Assembly: GCA_030549175.1 (NCBI GenBank)
Contig: JAUKUA010000006.1
Coordinates: 1,674,001 to 1,738,000 of the forward strand
Source: Lasiosphaeris hirsuta
Taxonomy: Eukaryota > Ascomycota > Sordariomycetes > Sordariales > Lasiosphaeriaceae
DNA length: 64,000 nucleotides
Direction: 5' to 3'
Position numbers and translations under genes: made by a program
Part shown: one piece after another, positions 1-11,472 of the stretch
Position numbering within the stretch: position 1 is the stretch's first letter
How the letters are laid out: every line of letters begins with the position of its first letter
Notes under the pieces: model-generated
What the model was told of the DNA's origin: nothing
Seen by the model: only the letters and a program-made list of their open reading frames with translations
The model's database searches: none

Positions 1-1278
1 TGTCCTCTGGAGGACCTGCTGGAGTAACGAGCATGCTTCCGAGTATGCCCTCCTCGCACCCTCCACATTTTGGGCGTTGTCAAGCTGAACAGCTGTGTTC
101 GCTTTCTGTAAAGCCCTAGACAGCATTGCCCGCTGAGATGGAGGTCTGCCTGGACGATCGCGATCCCGATTTCTAGAGTTTGGGTCAACAATACCACTTG
201 TGCCAGCTGAGCGGCTCCGGGAGTGGCCCCTCGGCTCGCGGCTTTGTGTGTAGGGCATCGTGGTAGCTGGTGGTTGTGTCGCGGATGGGCGCGGCGGTAC
301 AGCCTGGCCTAGCGGCTGCTGCGGCGACAGTCCCAAGTTCTCTCCCAAAAATTCCGGTGTACCATCCCAGTAGAGTCCCGGGTCATCACTTGGTCGCCGG
401 ACGTGGACGGGTCGCTGAACCAGCGACAACCTCCCTAGTAAATTCGAGCCCCGAACTTCCTCCGCGAGTGACGGGCCAGTCGAAATATTTGGCAGGGTCT
501 GCAACGGTGGAATCGGCGGCGGTATAGGCGATTCGCTCCGGATAAGTGGGCGAGGGTCTGTTCGGGGAGAGCCGCTCGCGGTGGACGGTCTGCTCTTGTG
601 CAACTTCCTGCTCGGCGAACCAAATGCTCCGGCGAGAACCTCTGCGCTAACGCGACGGGTAAAGCTCGTCAGATTCGAGGTGCGACTCGAATTCGAGGAC
701 GCGGACCAACGGTTGAGATTGCGGAAACTGTCGCTCAGGCCACCCGCACTGCTGGATCGCGAGTGACCCCTCCAGCGCGGAGGTTCGAGATCTTTGGCTG
801 GATCTGGGACGGTGGCATGCGGCGCCGATTCATTGAAGGGGTCGTCGAGGTAGGAATTCAGCGTGGGGGGCGCGTCCTTGGCGGCTAGGTCGAAGGTAAT
901 CCTCGCCGCGGGGAGGAGCGATGGCGGTCGTGGTGGGAGTGTGATCGGGGGAGGAAAGGTGGTGTATGATGCGCGGTGAACAGTCGCAGCCGAAGGTTTG
1001 TGTTGAATTGGGGATGCTGGCTCAGCAGGCTGGGCTGCAGGGGTGCCCCTTGGATCCGCCTCGCGGTGGTGGATGCTTCCCGAACCCGGACTGGCGACTT
1101 CACAATTCTTCGTCCTGGCCCACCGGGACGATGAAGATGCAAACGGCCTGGGCTTTGGTTGGGTCGGGGACGTTGTCGAGATGGCCAGTGTCGCGAATGA
1201 CAGCGTCGCGGCCGAAAATTTTGCATCGGGCTCCGAGTTCGAGGTCGAGGGCGTTGACGTTGCAGCAGTAGGGGGCAT
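1..1278 (-). CDS. MIT-domain protein, N-terminal 426 residues (runs off left edge)
   Basis: One uninterrupted minus-strand frame runs from the ATG at 1278 to base 1 (426 codons, no intron). It starts MPPTAATSTPSTSSSEPD and is rich in Ser, Pro and Arg for about 380 residues, so this part is probably disordered. From residue 385 (ATG codon at 126-124) it reads MLSRALQKANTAVQLDNA, then helix-forming sequence with an Ala-Tyr-Ser-Glu-Ala-Cys-Ser-Leu-Leu stretch. This is the first two helices of a MIT (microtubule interacting and transport) domain. MIT domains bind ESCRT-III tails, so a role in endosomal sorting or abscission is likely from the family. The rest of the domain and the C-terminus lie outside the window. 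The 5' flank holds a CA microsatellite. MIT assignment is fairly sure; the start is the first in-frame ATG. Confidence 0.82.
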   Translation of the reverse strand, partial: MPPTAATSTPSTSNSEPDAKFSAATLSFATLAISTTSPTQPKPRPFASSSSRWARTKNCEVASPGSGSIHHREADPRGTPAAQPAEPASPIQHKPSAATVHRASYTTFPPPITLPPRPPSLLPAARITFDLAAKDAPPTLNSYLDDPFNESAPHATVPDPAKDLEPPRWRGHSRSSSAGGLSDSFRNLNRWSASSNSSRTSNLTSFTRRVSAEVLAGAFGSPSRKLHKSRPSTASGSPRTDPRPLIRSESPIPPPIPPLQTLPNISTGPSLAEEVRGSNLLGRLSLVQRPVHVRRPSDDPGLYWDGTPEFLGENLGLSPQQPLGQAVPPRPSATQPPATTMPYTQSREPRGHSRSRSAGTSGIVDPNSRNRDRDRPGRPPSQRAMLSRALQKANTAVQLDNAQNVEGARRAYSEACSLLQQVLQRT

Positions 1279-1401
1279 CGCTAGGAGGCAAAGGGCCAAA
1301 GGGGCGGTTCCCCAGCTTCTAGCTTTTCCCCCCAAAGCACCAAAGGCAGCAGCAGGGCAGCCGGCCGGATTGAGACAGGCGGGAGAGCGCACACAGGCAC
1401 A

Positions 1402-1440
<39 letters not shown>

Positions 1441-3800
1441 CAGTCCAGGGGAAGCCGAGACAGAAGCGGGATGGGGGGCTGCTGCGAGCTGCGAGCTGCG
1501 AGGAGCCTGCGTGGCCAGGGAGAGTACACAATCAGCCGGTGCAATGATTGATCCTCGGGCTGCCGTTGGCCGCCGCTGGAGTTGCAGCCGTTAGCTCTGG
1601 CTCAATTGGTGTGTTCCCAATATTCCCCACCGCCCAAACGGTGTCGTGGTGCAGAAATTGGCAATTGGCAATTGGCGTTGACCCGCAGCCGAGCGAGGGA
1701 CGTCCTGGTGTCTATCAAGCGATGGTGAAGGGTGTAGCAGCAGGGTGAGAGCGTAGGAGTAGGGTGCAGGGTGTGCAAGGTGTGCAGGACAGCCCAGGGT
1801 CGCGTGGTGGGTGGTGGACGGAAGGCTTGGATGGACGGATGGGTGGACAGAGTCGCGGTCACTGGCGGGCACGGGTGGGTTAGGTTCGACACGGCATCTA
1901 GCCCTTTCGGCGTCTGAACTGCTGGACTGGAGCGAACACCGGGACGTCTTTTGATTGCTGCAAAATGAGTACAGCCAGTCGAAACAGTCCACACCCCAAC
2001 TGAGAGAAGGCTCGGAAGTTTGCGAATTTGCGTGTGACGGTTGGCGGTGGGAGAGAAGCAGAACAGACCGACTTCACTGGCACGACGGTTCGCGTGACAC
2101 GCCAAACGAAGGCTTTTGACTGGTCAAAGGAAAGGCGAAGGGCACTGGACTCTTGCCTCCGAACAGGGAAGCTTGGGCCCGGACGTTTGAATGGCTGCTC
2201 CTTTGCGTCTTTTCTCTTCTCCTTTTTGTCAAAATATATATGCTAATATTCAAGGCCGTTCTTTTATTTTTGTGTGTGCTTGCGGATCTCGAGTCAGCCC
2301 ATTGCATCAATCCTCCCGTCTTCTCTCGAGCCGGTTTATGTGCATCGATATGCCGGAGAACGATGCTGTCATCAGATCCTGGGGTTCCCGGTTGCATTGA
2401 GAAGGGGAGGCCAGAAACGGCCAGAGTGGACTGTCATATGGTCCGTCACATCACCTCAGCCATCGGCCATCAGTCATGACTCGTCAGTCATCACCAGCTG
2501 GTGCTCGTGTCTGTTTTCTTGCCAGCCCGAAACGCGCTTTTCTCCTGTGCCCTGTGCCTGCCTCCCCATGCTGCCATGCTGTGCCTTGACGTGCCTTGCG
2601 GCGCCTCTGGAAGGTGCTTGAAGGGTGCTGCAGGGGCGTTCGCTGCGGGACTCCACAACGGCTGAGGCCGACTATTGGCTCGCTGCATTGCCCCTCATCC
2701 CACCACCAGATGAGCGATTCCGAGCCAGATCGGGGTGCCGTACCGAGCCAACAGTCTCACTGCATTCCTTGCGAGCATTTCTGTTAATGCTTCCACACTC
2801 AGTACTTCCGCACCTCAGAAAAAGGGGCTATCCACGCTCAACCTCGACCCGCGAATCTGGATTCTAGACGCTGCCTCGTGGGAAATGACTTGCAGTAGAA
2901 GACACAGCAAGCTCCGCTCGAGAAAAAAAACCCCCCCCCCCCCAATTGGAAGCCCGGCGCGTCACCTCATTTACTTCCCGCTACCCTGGATACGCTCATC
3001 CCCCGCGGTTCGCGATTTGGCCCTGCCCGTCCATTGCGCAAACACCTACCCAAAATCTGGAGCTGAAGGGAGGCGCCGCGACAATGTCTCTGTCAGCTAC
3101 GGTACCTGCACCGCTGAACGGGCAAGGAGTCGCCAATAGCAGCAGCCACGAGTTCTGCCAGGGGAACCGAGAGCCGGACCTGCAGGGCACAGAATTTAAC
3201 AATCCAGCGCCTCGCCCGTGACAAGAAAAGCAACATTGGAACACCCAGCGCGCTACGCAATACGTGTCGAAACACGGCTCTTCCCCTATCCCAACCCAAG
3301 CCCCCCCCATCTCCCCTGCGCGGCCAAGTCCGCGTGACGGCGCCGAGACGGCGGACACCAAGCTGTCCCATGCTGTTCCAGGCTGTCCCCGCCATTGACC
3401 GACCGCCGACATGATGTGTTGGAAATGGCGCTCCTCGCCTTCAAACATGCCCTGTTTCACGCCCCCTTCCTAGGCGTACATGGTGTTTGTTGGCCGCTGG
3501 CCGAATTCCTACTTTGCAATCTGTGTGATGAAAATGGCAAAACGGCCAATCTCGAGAAGCAGAAACGAGAATAGCTTGCAAAACTCGGTAGCGGCTCAAC
3601 CAATCTCGTGGGGAGAGGTCGCGCGGAGCCTCCCATGTCCAGCGGCTGCGATTACCTTTCCCAACAGCCACCACCTCAGACTGGCACTGGCGGCAACCCG
3701 CATCTCTGGGCCTGGCCGATGCCGCGGGCGCATCTCAATAAGTCACAGGTTTTCCCGCAAGACGCAGCCTAGCCCGTTTCCAAATCTGACCTCAACGGCA
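1279..3800. other. Gene-free upstream region of the MIT gene
   Basis: Apart from the CA repeat and a poly-A/poly-C tract near 2922-2943, no reading frame here has the codon texture, intron signals or family motifs of a gene. The short frames on both strands are Ser/Pro/Arg-rich by composition only. It probably contains the promoter and 5' leader of the MIT gene. Confidence 0.5.
1401..1438. repeat. (CA)n microsatellite
   Basis: About 18 CA dinucleotides in a row, 120-160 bp upstream of the MIT-protein start codon, so it probably lies in its promoter or 5' leader. Expected to be length-polymorphic. Confidence 0.95.
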
Positions 3801-4028
3801 ATGGCGACCTCCCGAGGCCTTCTAGGCCATATCGGCAAGGCTGCTCAATTGACAACATTCCCTGGTACCGTTGTATATTATCCGTACCTACCAACACGCT
3901 GCAAGGGAAATGCGCAACCAAAGTTTCCTTCGATTGCCCCTCACCAACAACCCCTCACTCCTCACATGGGCGTCCGTTTCGTTTCACACACACAACAAAA
4001 CAGCCTTGCCAATATTATGGTACATTAA
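3801..4028 (+). CDS. Candidate small ORF, 75 aa (doubtful)
   Basis: An ATG in fair context (GGCAATGGCG) opens a 75-residue frame beginning MATSRGLLGHIGKAAQL, reminiscent of a short mitochondrial presequence: Arg, Gly and Ala, no acidic residues, and an amphipathic start. A CCAAT motif lies about 200 bp upstream. No family is recognised, the second half looks like non-coding composition, and the frame may be chance. Recorded because it is the only start in this stretch with a plausible leader. Confidence 0.18.
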   Translation: MATSRGLLGHIGKAAQLTTFPGTVVYYPYLPTRCKGNAQPKFPSIAPHQQPLTPHMGVRFVSHTQQNSLANIMVH

Positions 4029-6600
4029 TCCCCCCCATTCCTTATTTCCCTTTCTCTTTGGGGACAGTGTCCTCCTCGTTGCGGCTGCATTCCTTGCGGC
4101 GATTGAAAGGGGTTCAGCAGAGCTTCGACGATGCCAGGATCAGCCTTCTTCTTTTCGATTCCTTTTTGTTTCATTGCCGCCCCAGAAGGGCCTCCCGGGT
4201 TCGTCCCTTGCTCGAGAGGTCTCTGCGCGGCGGTGGTCTGGGTCCAGGCACCGAGACACACGGACAGTCTGTGAAATCTCCGTCTGGTGGTTGACGTGCT
4301 GTATCCGTTGCACTGGCATAGTCGCCCCACCCTTCGTCACATGTGCATTTAGGCCTTACCAAAACCCGATGTTGACTTGTGGATGCCGTCTGCATCGCTT
4401 AGTCCCGGGGGATTTACAGAGGGAGGTGCATCATCTCAGAAATCGGAGCTCGCCGGCAGACACAGAAAAGCATGGCCCATACGCGGTCATGGGAGAGATT
4501 CGCCGTCTCTGCATGAAGATGGAGCAGATCCTCAGGATGTTCTCGCACAGGCCTTTCTGCATTGGCCAAGCACACACAGACGACCATTGTTGCGATGCAC
4601 ATAGTCCGTCGGTCAAGTCGAACAACTTACCACCACACCATTACAAAGTTGCTGGTCCGAGTTTCCTGTGGCACGGGAGCGAAGCTTTCCTCGCCTGACC
4701 TTCTTAGTCTCCCCACACATTAGTCTCCCACACAACCTGTCAGCTCAGCGAGTGTCTGCCGTTCCATGATCCGGGACCCACCCTCCCCCCCCTTGTTCAA
4801 GGCCCTGCTCGAAGAATACCATGTTCCTGCGCAGCAACTGTGTGGCTAGTATCTCAACCACCGTATGTATGTACACTAGTTGATGCTTGAGCCAAGCGCC
4901 AATCCGTGATCGCCATCGCTCCAGTTTCGATTTGCACTGCGCTTGACGAAAATATCTCACCGCACCCTGTCAAAAAAGGATTTGTCTCTATCATGCAACT
5001 CACTATGTTGCATTGCCACCTTTTGGCTATCAGGAGATCCAATGATCCAAGTATATGTTTATCTTTGGACAAGGATGATCAACGGAAATCGACCACCCGC
5101 AATCAACAAGGCAGGAATTCGACGAAGGGGCATCATAATAAAGTCCAAGTAGAAGTTATCACAACAACTATTTTAGTTGTAGCACCATCTACCATTTTCT
5201 CTGGTACTGTGCGCTGCTCACAATTCCTCATTACATCAGAGATAAATTGAGTGTCGCCAATGGGGGCATATATGTGCTTGCCCCTGAGCAGTCGAATAAA
5301 CACCTTGGCTAATGTGTAAGGTGGCAAACTTGGTTCAGCAGCCTTAAATATCTAGCGAGTATAGCAGTGCTATTCGTTCTACATAAGCTACATAAATATC
5401 ATTTTAGATTTGATTGTTTCTTCCATGATAACATGGAAAAAGCACAAGTCCTGGCTCTCGCACAGCGTATATACGTACCCTATAACATGGGCCCTACAGC
5501 TGATGCCAATCCGTTCACGGGTTAGGGATACGCGCCAGACGCCTTCGCTAGATAGCGAGCTTGCCGTTTGTGCCTTGCTGCCATAGAATTCAGCCCGAGG
5601 GGAGCAGTTGACACCTTACTTTATGCAAGCCCAAGGGGTGGACAAACCACGACATCAGCTCCCACAAACCACGGCAAGACCCGATGCCGTGCAACGTAAC
5701 ACCCAAAAAAAAAACTATCCCCAACCCGAGATTGAACAAGCGAAAACATCAAGTTGGGGAAATATTCATCCCCGTCATTGTGACTGTCCTACCCCAGCCG
5801 ATTCTCGGCTCAGCCATGATAACATCTTTGGGGTAAACATGAAGCCGGCCGGCCGGTACCTATTTCAACTCGTTGGATTACCTGCCTTGCTCGGTCATTG
5901 GCCAGGCGAAACGCGGCTCTGGCTACTGCTCAACGGATACTGCATGCATCTAGCTGTGGGCTTCCACATTGCTACTGCCCGTTGCCGTTGCTGTTGCCGT
6001 TGCCGTTGAGTTGTCATGGCCGGTGTGGTTCCCATGTTTGTCCACCACCCGAGCAAGAGCACGTGGGGGATGGCGTTGTTTGTGCTGACGATGACGATAG
6101 TAGCGTTGATGACGGGTGAGATTTGTCCCGTGTGAGTACTGGTTCCCAACGAGAGGCTGTCGTTGTATTTTGCTTTTATTTTCTCGATACATTCAATGCA
6201 AGGGCACGATCGGTTACCCCAATACTCAACGCAGACTGGATGGGGCTCGGTGAGGATCAATTTTCAGGCATCTGGGCTGCTGGGCTGCTGGGCTGCTGGG
6301 TGAGGTACCAGTGCTTGGAGCCTGTCACCTGGGGCGGACGATCTTGGGTTCAGCGGGTGGCACCGCCGAATCGTGCATCCCGAGTGCCCAAGTGATCAGT
6401 CGCGCGCTGCCCAAGTGTGGAGGATGCTGATCCTCGGGGTTTTTGTGTTGTCTAGCATGGATTGCGGCCCCGCTCCAAAAAGAAAAATCTGCTATAGATG
6501 CCAGACTCCTAATTAATATATAGACTGCGGCAACAAATCACAACACACCATTAGTACGGTCTGCGACGCAGTTCAATAACAGGCATCTTCATATGTCCAG
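4029..6600. other. Gene-free stretch, nothing recognised
   Basis: Contains several overlapping frames of 60-275 codons on both strands, none with domain motifs. A plus-strand frame to 4698 changes character every few dozen residues and has no plausible start or splice pattern. A GTTGCC-type hexanucleotide tract occurs near 5975-6008, and a GGGCTGCT repeat near 6270-6300. Sequence becomes more AT-rich after 5000. Confidence 0.5.
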
Positions 6601-7148
6601 CTTGACCGCCTAGCCGGATAGGTGGTATTATATCACAATCGAAGCCACCGGAGTGGCATCGAGCATGAGCTGGAATTTCGGAATGGGGCTAGACTGTCCG
6701 ATGATGAACTCCATCATCCTCACGTCAACAGTGAAGCTTGCCGTGATCTGACAAGCAACGCCGTTCACATTGAGCTCGACAACGTTGGTGAACCCTGTCC
6801 CTTCTTCTCGCAGCTGAAACAGTAGATCTTCCCAAGTATCTGGTTTTCGGTTGTGCCGTTCCCGCTGAACCAGCGGTGCAGTGTTTGGTGCTGAGATGGG
6901 TTGATGAGGCACGGAAGCGGAGGTTGCGGCCTCCTGTCGAGAAGCACAAGGAGTGCTATATCGCACCCTCCAACGGTGGTGATGATTTCGGCGACAAATG
7001 GGAGAGAAGCTTGAGTCGATGTGGAACGGAAGAAGGCGAGTTCTGCCCGGTCCCAATGTGTTTCAGGAATAGCGTGCTCGATACAGCTGATAGAACTGTT
7101 GGTGGTGATGGAGTCGTGAGAGCGGAAGGCAAACGACATGGTGGCTTC

Positions 7149-7643
7149 CTAGCTACCAATGATGTCGAGGCGGCGGTCGCTTGTGAGCACGACGAAGTTA
7201 TGTCGGTATGTTGAAGGGTATACCGTCCTCCCAGAGAGAGCTGTAAGTTGGGTATGCTGGCGGATAAAGACACTAGACCCCATCTTTTGCAGTATGATGC
7301 CGATTCGAGCCTGCCAGTGCAACAGCTCTTGGGGTACGCCGGGGCGCTTGCGCATCCATACCATGCCGAGCTGGAGAAAATAGGTTCCTATGGGGATCCA
7401 GGCGCTATCGTAGAAATGAATTTCTGCCGGGGCAATAAGTTCTTGCAAGGTCCGGCCTCTGGTAAACCAGCAGTACTCGGAAAGACTCGCTGTTTGTGAT
7501 CTCGGCTAGGGCCTCGTATCGAGCCGATAGGTCCGATATGAAGACATAACAGGCGGCAGCTTGCTGGTGCCAGCGAAACATGGAGTTGATGCTCTCGGTC
7601 AGCTCGGCGCTGCTTGACTTGTCGATGCAGACTCTGTCACCCG
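7149..7643 (-). pseudogene. HET-domain gene relic (middle of the HET domain)
   Basis: Read on the minus strand, 7643-7460 gives CIDKSSSAELTE, then RWHQQAAACYVFISDLSAR and EALAEITNSESFR. The frame then shifts by one base near 7460 and continues WFTRGRTLQELIAP and FYDSAWIPIGT. These are the hallmark blocks of a HET (heterokaryon incompatibility) domain, whose usual form is RGWTLQELIAP; here the Trp is Arg. Upstream of the first block the expected N-terminal HET motif is missing. Downstream the frame stops at 7149. The minus-strand sequence from 7140 to 6628 has two further open frames that may be the decayed C-terminal part. Dead by frameshift and truncation. Confidence 0.8.
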
Positions 7644-7699
7644 CACTTCACCCGCACTGAGTTGTCCAGAGCGATTTGCCCTACTTTAATTCTCCGTTA

Positions 7700-8720
7700 A
7701 ACGCACAGTCTGTGAAACGGAGGTAAACAGAGGGTCGCGTTCCGTAACTGTCCCCACCTCCTCGTCTGTAATGGGCCATGTTTTTGGACCTAGGGAACTA
7801 ACCAACACTTGTAAGCTCGTTTAAAACCGCATTATACCCCTCCCCTTATGTTCCTACCCACTCGTTTTTTCCTTCTCCTATCTCCTTCCCCCCTTTTCAA
7901 CTCTCGCTTTCATACGCCCGGGATCTTTATAGACATGGTAACCAACCAAAGAATCACGTCGAGACACCGACTTCCTAATATACGACGACCAGGAGATTCG
8001 ACACTGTCGGAGCGGCAATAACGAACTTAGGAGAAATTCGAGAAATATCAGAATGAAACAATATAGGACGGGGAAGACTTTACCAACGATGATACCAAGG
8101 CTTATCGTAAATAGCTGATAGGCATTTAGAATAGATAATTCTACACTATCAACATAGTTATTATTCAGGTATCTTATTTTATTTACTTAGATATTTTCTC
8201 GATAATATCGTTAACCCCGACGAAATATAAACTGGGTTATGTAAGGGGTCTAATACCGTAATTGACTGGTATAAGACGTTCTTTTCCGATTACGTTAAAA
8301 ATTCTATTAGATAGATCCTAATTGCTACGGTCAAAAGGACCGCTTTGGTGAGCGTTAGGCTGGTGGTCCTTCACATGAACACTGACATGACATATTGTAA
8401 TGGTAGTGTAAATAATTGTAAAGGATGGCCCGTTAGCAATCAGTCTGGAGGGCGCGCTGCCATATAATGGCAGCGCACCCCCTGTGCTCAATTGAGCGCA
8501 GAGACTGCGCACAACGGACTAACCTATCTAAGCTATCTACATTCTTCCAGGTAACACTAGTTCTCGGCTCTAAGGAGTATAAAAATCAAAGAATGCTAAA
8601 CTACGTAAGCTTATTACTTGTAATATGGCGAAAGTTTATTAACGAGGTAGATATTAAGGTTCTAAAGGTGAAGAGATATTAAAAGCCTAAACAAAAGTAA
8701 CTTACAGTAACTATGGTTCT
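7700..8720. other. AT-rich degenerate DNA
   Basis: From about 7960 the sequence is AT-rich, full of TA dinucleotides and stops in all frames, as in RIP-mutated transposon remnants. A short plus-strand frame, 8467-8682, has no recognised match. No gene can be supported. Confidence 0.5.
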
Positions 8721-9446
8721 ATAACTATCGAGACCGCGGGCATCCGGGTCGAGCACTTCCATGGGGAATTTTCACCCCATCAATGCGAGATAGCCCTCGC
8801 CCCTCTGCCCGCCCTAACTTCGACAGATGCTGTGGTCCGCGCAGTCAAGATTGTTAGAAGAACGGCCGGGCGATATAGATTCCATGCCACTTTTCACCCC
8901 AAGCCCTTCGCCGCCTTCAGTTCCTCCGGCCTACACACTCACATATCAATGGAGCCTTCACCGGTAGCCAAAGAAATATCCGACCATTTCCTGGCTGGCA
9001 TCATGCGTCGCTTGGAGATTCTTTGTGGCATTGGTATACCTTTCGAAGCCGCCTCACACCTCGGGCCGGTGATATGTGGGGAATGGCAGGCTTGGGGGAC
9101 CGACAACAAAGACGTTCCAGTCCGGAAAATACGAGATAGGTACTTCGAACTACGCTACATCGATTCCATATCAAATATCTACTTAGTCGTTACTAGCTAT
9201 ATCGCTGCAGGTCTTCTAATAATTGCAGCGAAGGAGCCATTAGAGCAGAAGGATTGTTTAGGGTCGCCATCATAGCTAACCAATGAGCAACGCCAGGCGC
9301 TTGGGATCGTCCAGCGACTCCCATCTACTTCAGCAGCTTCCTTAGTCAACCTAGAGCAGGACGACATGGGAATAGATAATATAATTGGTACAAGACTAAT
9401 GGAATCTTTCCTAAAGGTCAAGACGACGGACACTATCACAGACTAG
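8721..9446 (+). pseudogene. Glutamine synthetase-like gene, 3' two-thirds, one nonsense codon
   Basis: One frame reads from about 8721 to the stop at 9444-9446. Family blocks in order: HFHGEFSPHQCEIALAPLP, FHATFHPKPF, SSSGLHTHISM, FLAGIMRRLEILC, GEWQAWGTDNKDVPVRKIRD, YLVVTSYIAAGL, then TNEQRQALGIVQRLP. This is the catalytic half of a type-I/FluG-like glutamine synthetase, with the Glu, His and Arg of the active-site barrel visible. The frame is broken once, by TAG at 9273-9275 where homologs usually have Gln (a CAG-to-TAG, RIP-type change). The N-terminal third is absent and replaced by AT-rich sequence. The gene converges on the gamma-glutamyltranspeptidase relic. Confidence 0.8.
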
Positions 9447-9572
9447 AAAGAGCTACAGCTAATATTATATTAAAGGACGGAATCAAAGCTTATCGTTCTT
9501 AAACTCTGCGTCAAGCAGACGGAAAATAAGCATTTATTTACCATTAAACTTACTCATATACCATGTCACCCT

Positions 9573-11472
9573 TCAAGCGGCAAACCCACCAGAATTTTAT
9601 ATTCTACTTTCAGCGGCAGCCTCAAGGGTCCCATTCTTCAACCGCGGGACAACATACAGGTCGACACCAACGTTCCCCCATTAAACGTCATGGCCAAGTT
9701 GTTTCAGAAAATCGAGCGTCCCATTACCCCAACTATCCTCTAGATTTAACTAGCACATTTGTTTCAATATTAACTCTTGAACCCAGGAACTGAGACGGAC
9801 GAACTTACCACATTCGGTAGCAGTTAGTCATGGAATCAGGGGGCGCCAATGGCCTCTTTTACAGAGGAGCCCAAGTCGAGTAACCTCCACAGCATTTGCT
9901 CTACCCTAGATATGATGTGTGATCTACCGGCTCCGCTAGTAGCGAGGCCGAAAGAATTGTTTTAGGCGTAGTCGACGAGGACAGGACTCATGGATGACAG
10001 GGGCCGTTTAGAAGTGCAATAAAATTAGCCTCGGAGGGTATTTATCTAAAGTAATTACTCCTATTCAGAACAGAAAAGTCGTCCATTTCGTTGTTCATAA
10101 TCAACCCCAAACCAGGTATCATCAGTTTTGACCCCCAGCCCAGATTTAGCGTGCTAGTCAGAGCAATTACCATCCCACTTACATCAGCAGCCGACAAGTA
10201 AGAAGTTCCATGGCTATAGCATGCTTTAGAACATGATAAATCAATACCAAGGAGGATATCTACTTAGTAATAATATCAAGCTGGTCGGGATTGTAAGCTT
10301 CAACTAGTAGCGTATGCTCGTCAGATATCTCAGCTCTAACTTCGTCCGCAGTCTAGTATTGAACCAATCGAATCTCCGACAAGTCTTAACCAGCGTTGAA
10401 GTCGGGGTCGCCGAGCATTTGTACGCTGACAAAAGTCAATCCTCTATTCTCACAGCCCCCAAGTCAGTCGTAGAACTTACCGCAGCATAACCGAATCTCA
10501 TAGCTTCAACCAAACGATACAGCGTCAGGTTCATACTGTTTAGGTTCGCTCAGTCTGGGAATTTCTTAAAGGCGTTCATCGTCATGAGGATTTTAGTCCC
10601 TCCAGAGGTCGCGCGACAGGCTTTGATCCTATAATGCCCGTAGGTAATCTCTAGTAGAGCCGATCTCTTGATCCAACACGCTTGAAGGTCTTACGTTGTG
10701 ATGATACCGATTCTTTTATACGGATTCGGCAATCTTAATAGCAGTTGGCCCAGTGTAAAAGACTCTGTACCATTGACTGCCACCTGTTCCAGCAAGTCCA
10801 CAGAACGTTCCATCTTCAAGACATCCCCAACCCCAAGCATCGCGCCATTTAGTACGAAGACTTCGGCACAATCCGTACTCGAGACAAAGAAATTATCACC
10901 AGCACTGTCCATAATAACTGGAGACATGGTGTTGAAAAGCAGCTGGTTGATTGAGAATCCTCGCCAGTCGAATAGCGGGAGCAATGACCTCCCCCAATGG
11001 CAACTTTCCATACTGGCCGTAAAGATATTCCAAACCACGAAGCTCTCCCGGTATTTCGCTGGCAAGACCTCCGGTAATTGATAGGTTTGGATTCAGGTTG
11101 AACATGTCGCGATTACTGGCGGCAGGAGCTGCTTCGCGAAAGTCAACGCACTCAGTCTTCCCAAATGAGTCCCTGACAATAGCGTAGCCTCCTCCACCCA
11201 GTCCTACTATCCATAGGTAAGTAACCCCGAGGCAAAGTCTGTTGCCACCGCTACATCAACCGCATTGCCGCCGCGAAGGATAATAGTCGTTTCAACACGA
11301 CTAAGATGTCTCCTACCGAGGCAACGGCCCCGCTCGTTTCGAATAAGGGAGTCTTATGCCATCCGAGCACGTTTGGGAAATGAATGCTGGCAAAAATCGA
11401 GTTTCCAGAGCCTAAGAGGAGTAGAACGCCAAGCAGGAAGGCTACCGATGTAGGGACGATCCAGCGGCTCAT
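9573..11472 (-). pseudogene. Gamma-glutamyltranspeptidase relic, near full length
   Basis: The minus strand carries almost the whole order of a fungal gamma-glutamyltranspeptidase, but in shifting frames. There is a signal/anchor start at 11472 (MSRWIVPTSVAFLLGVLLLL), then GAVAS, ILRGGNAVDVAVA, FREAAPAASNRDMFN, TGGLASEIPGELRGLEYLY, VLKMERSVDLLEQVAVNGTE, MNLTLYRLVEAMRFGYAAV, HGTSYLSAADVSGMVIALTS, IMNNEMDDF, RPLSSMSP and a GGFAA-stop end. The HGTSYLSAAD block contains the Thr that is normally the autoprocessing nucleophile. At least one recognisable intron survives (GTAAGT...TTGTCAG near 10436-10490), so this decayed from a genuine intron-bearing gene, not a processed copy. Several TGA/TAA/TAG codons and frameshifts kill it. 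Confidence 0.85.

Noticed and set aside
3871..4698. 275-codon plus-strand frame as a gene
   Set aside because: Starts at a weak site inside another frame, changes composition repeatedly, has no motif and no splice partner. It looks like a chance frame in GC-balanced DNA.
5895..6260. 121-codon minus-strand frame
   Set aside because: Its Gln/Arg-rich part is produced by a GTTGCC-type hexamer tract; no family resemblance and no plausible start.
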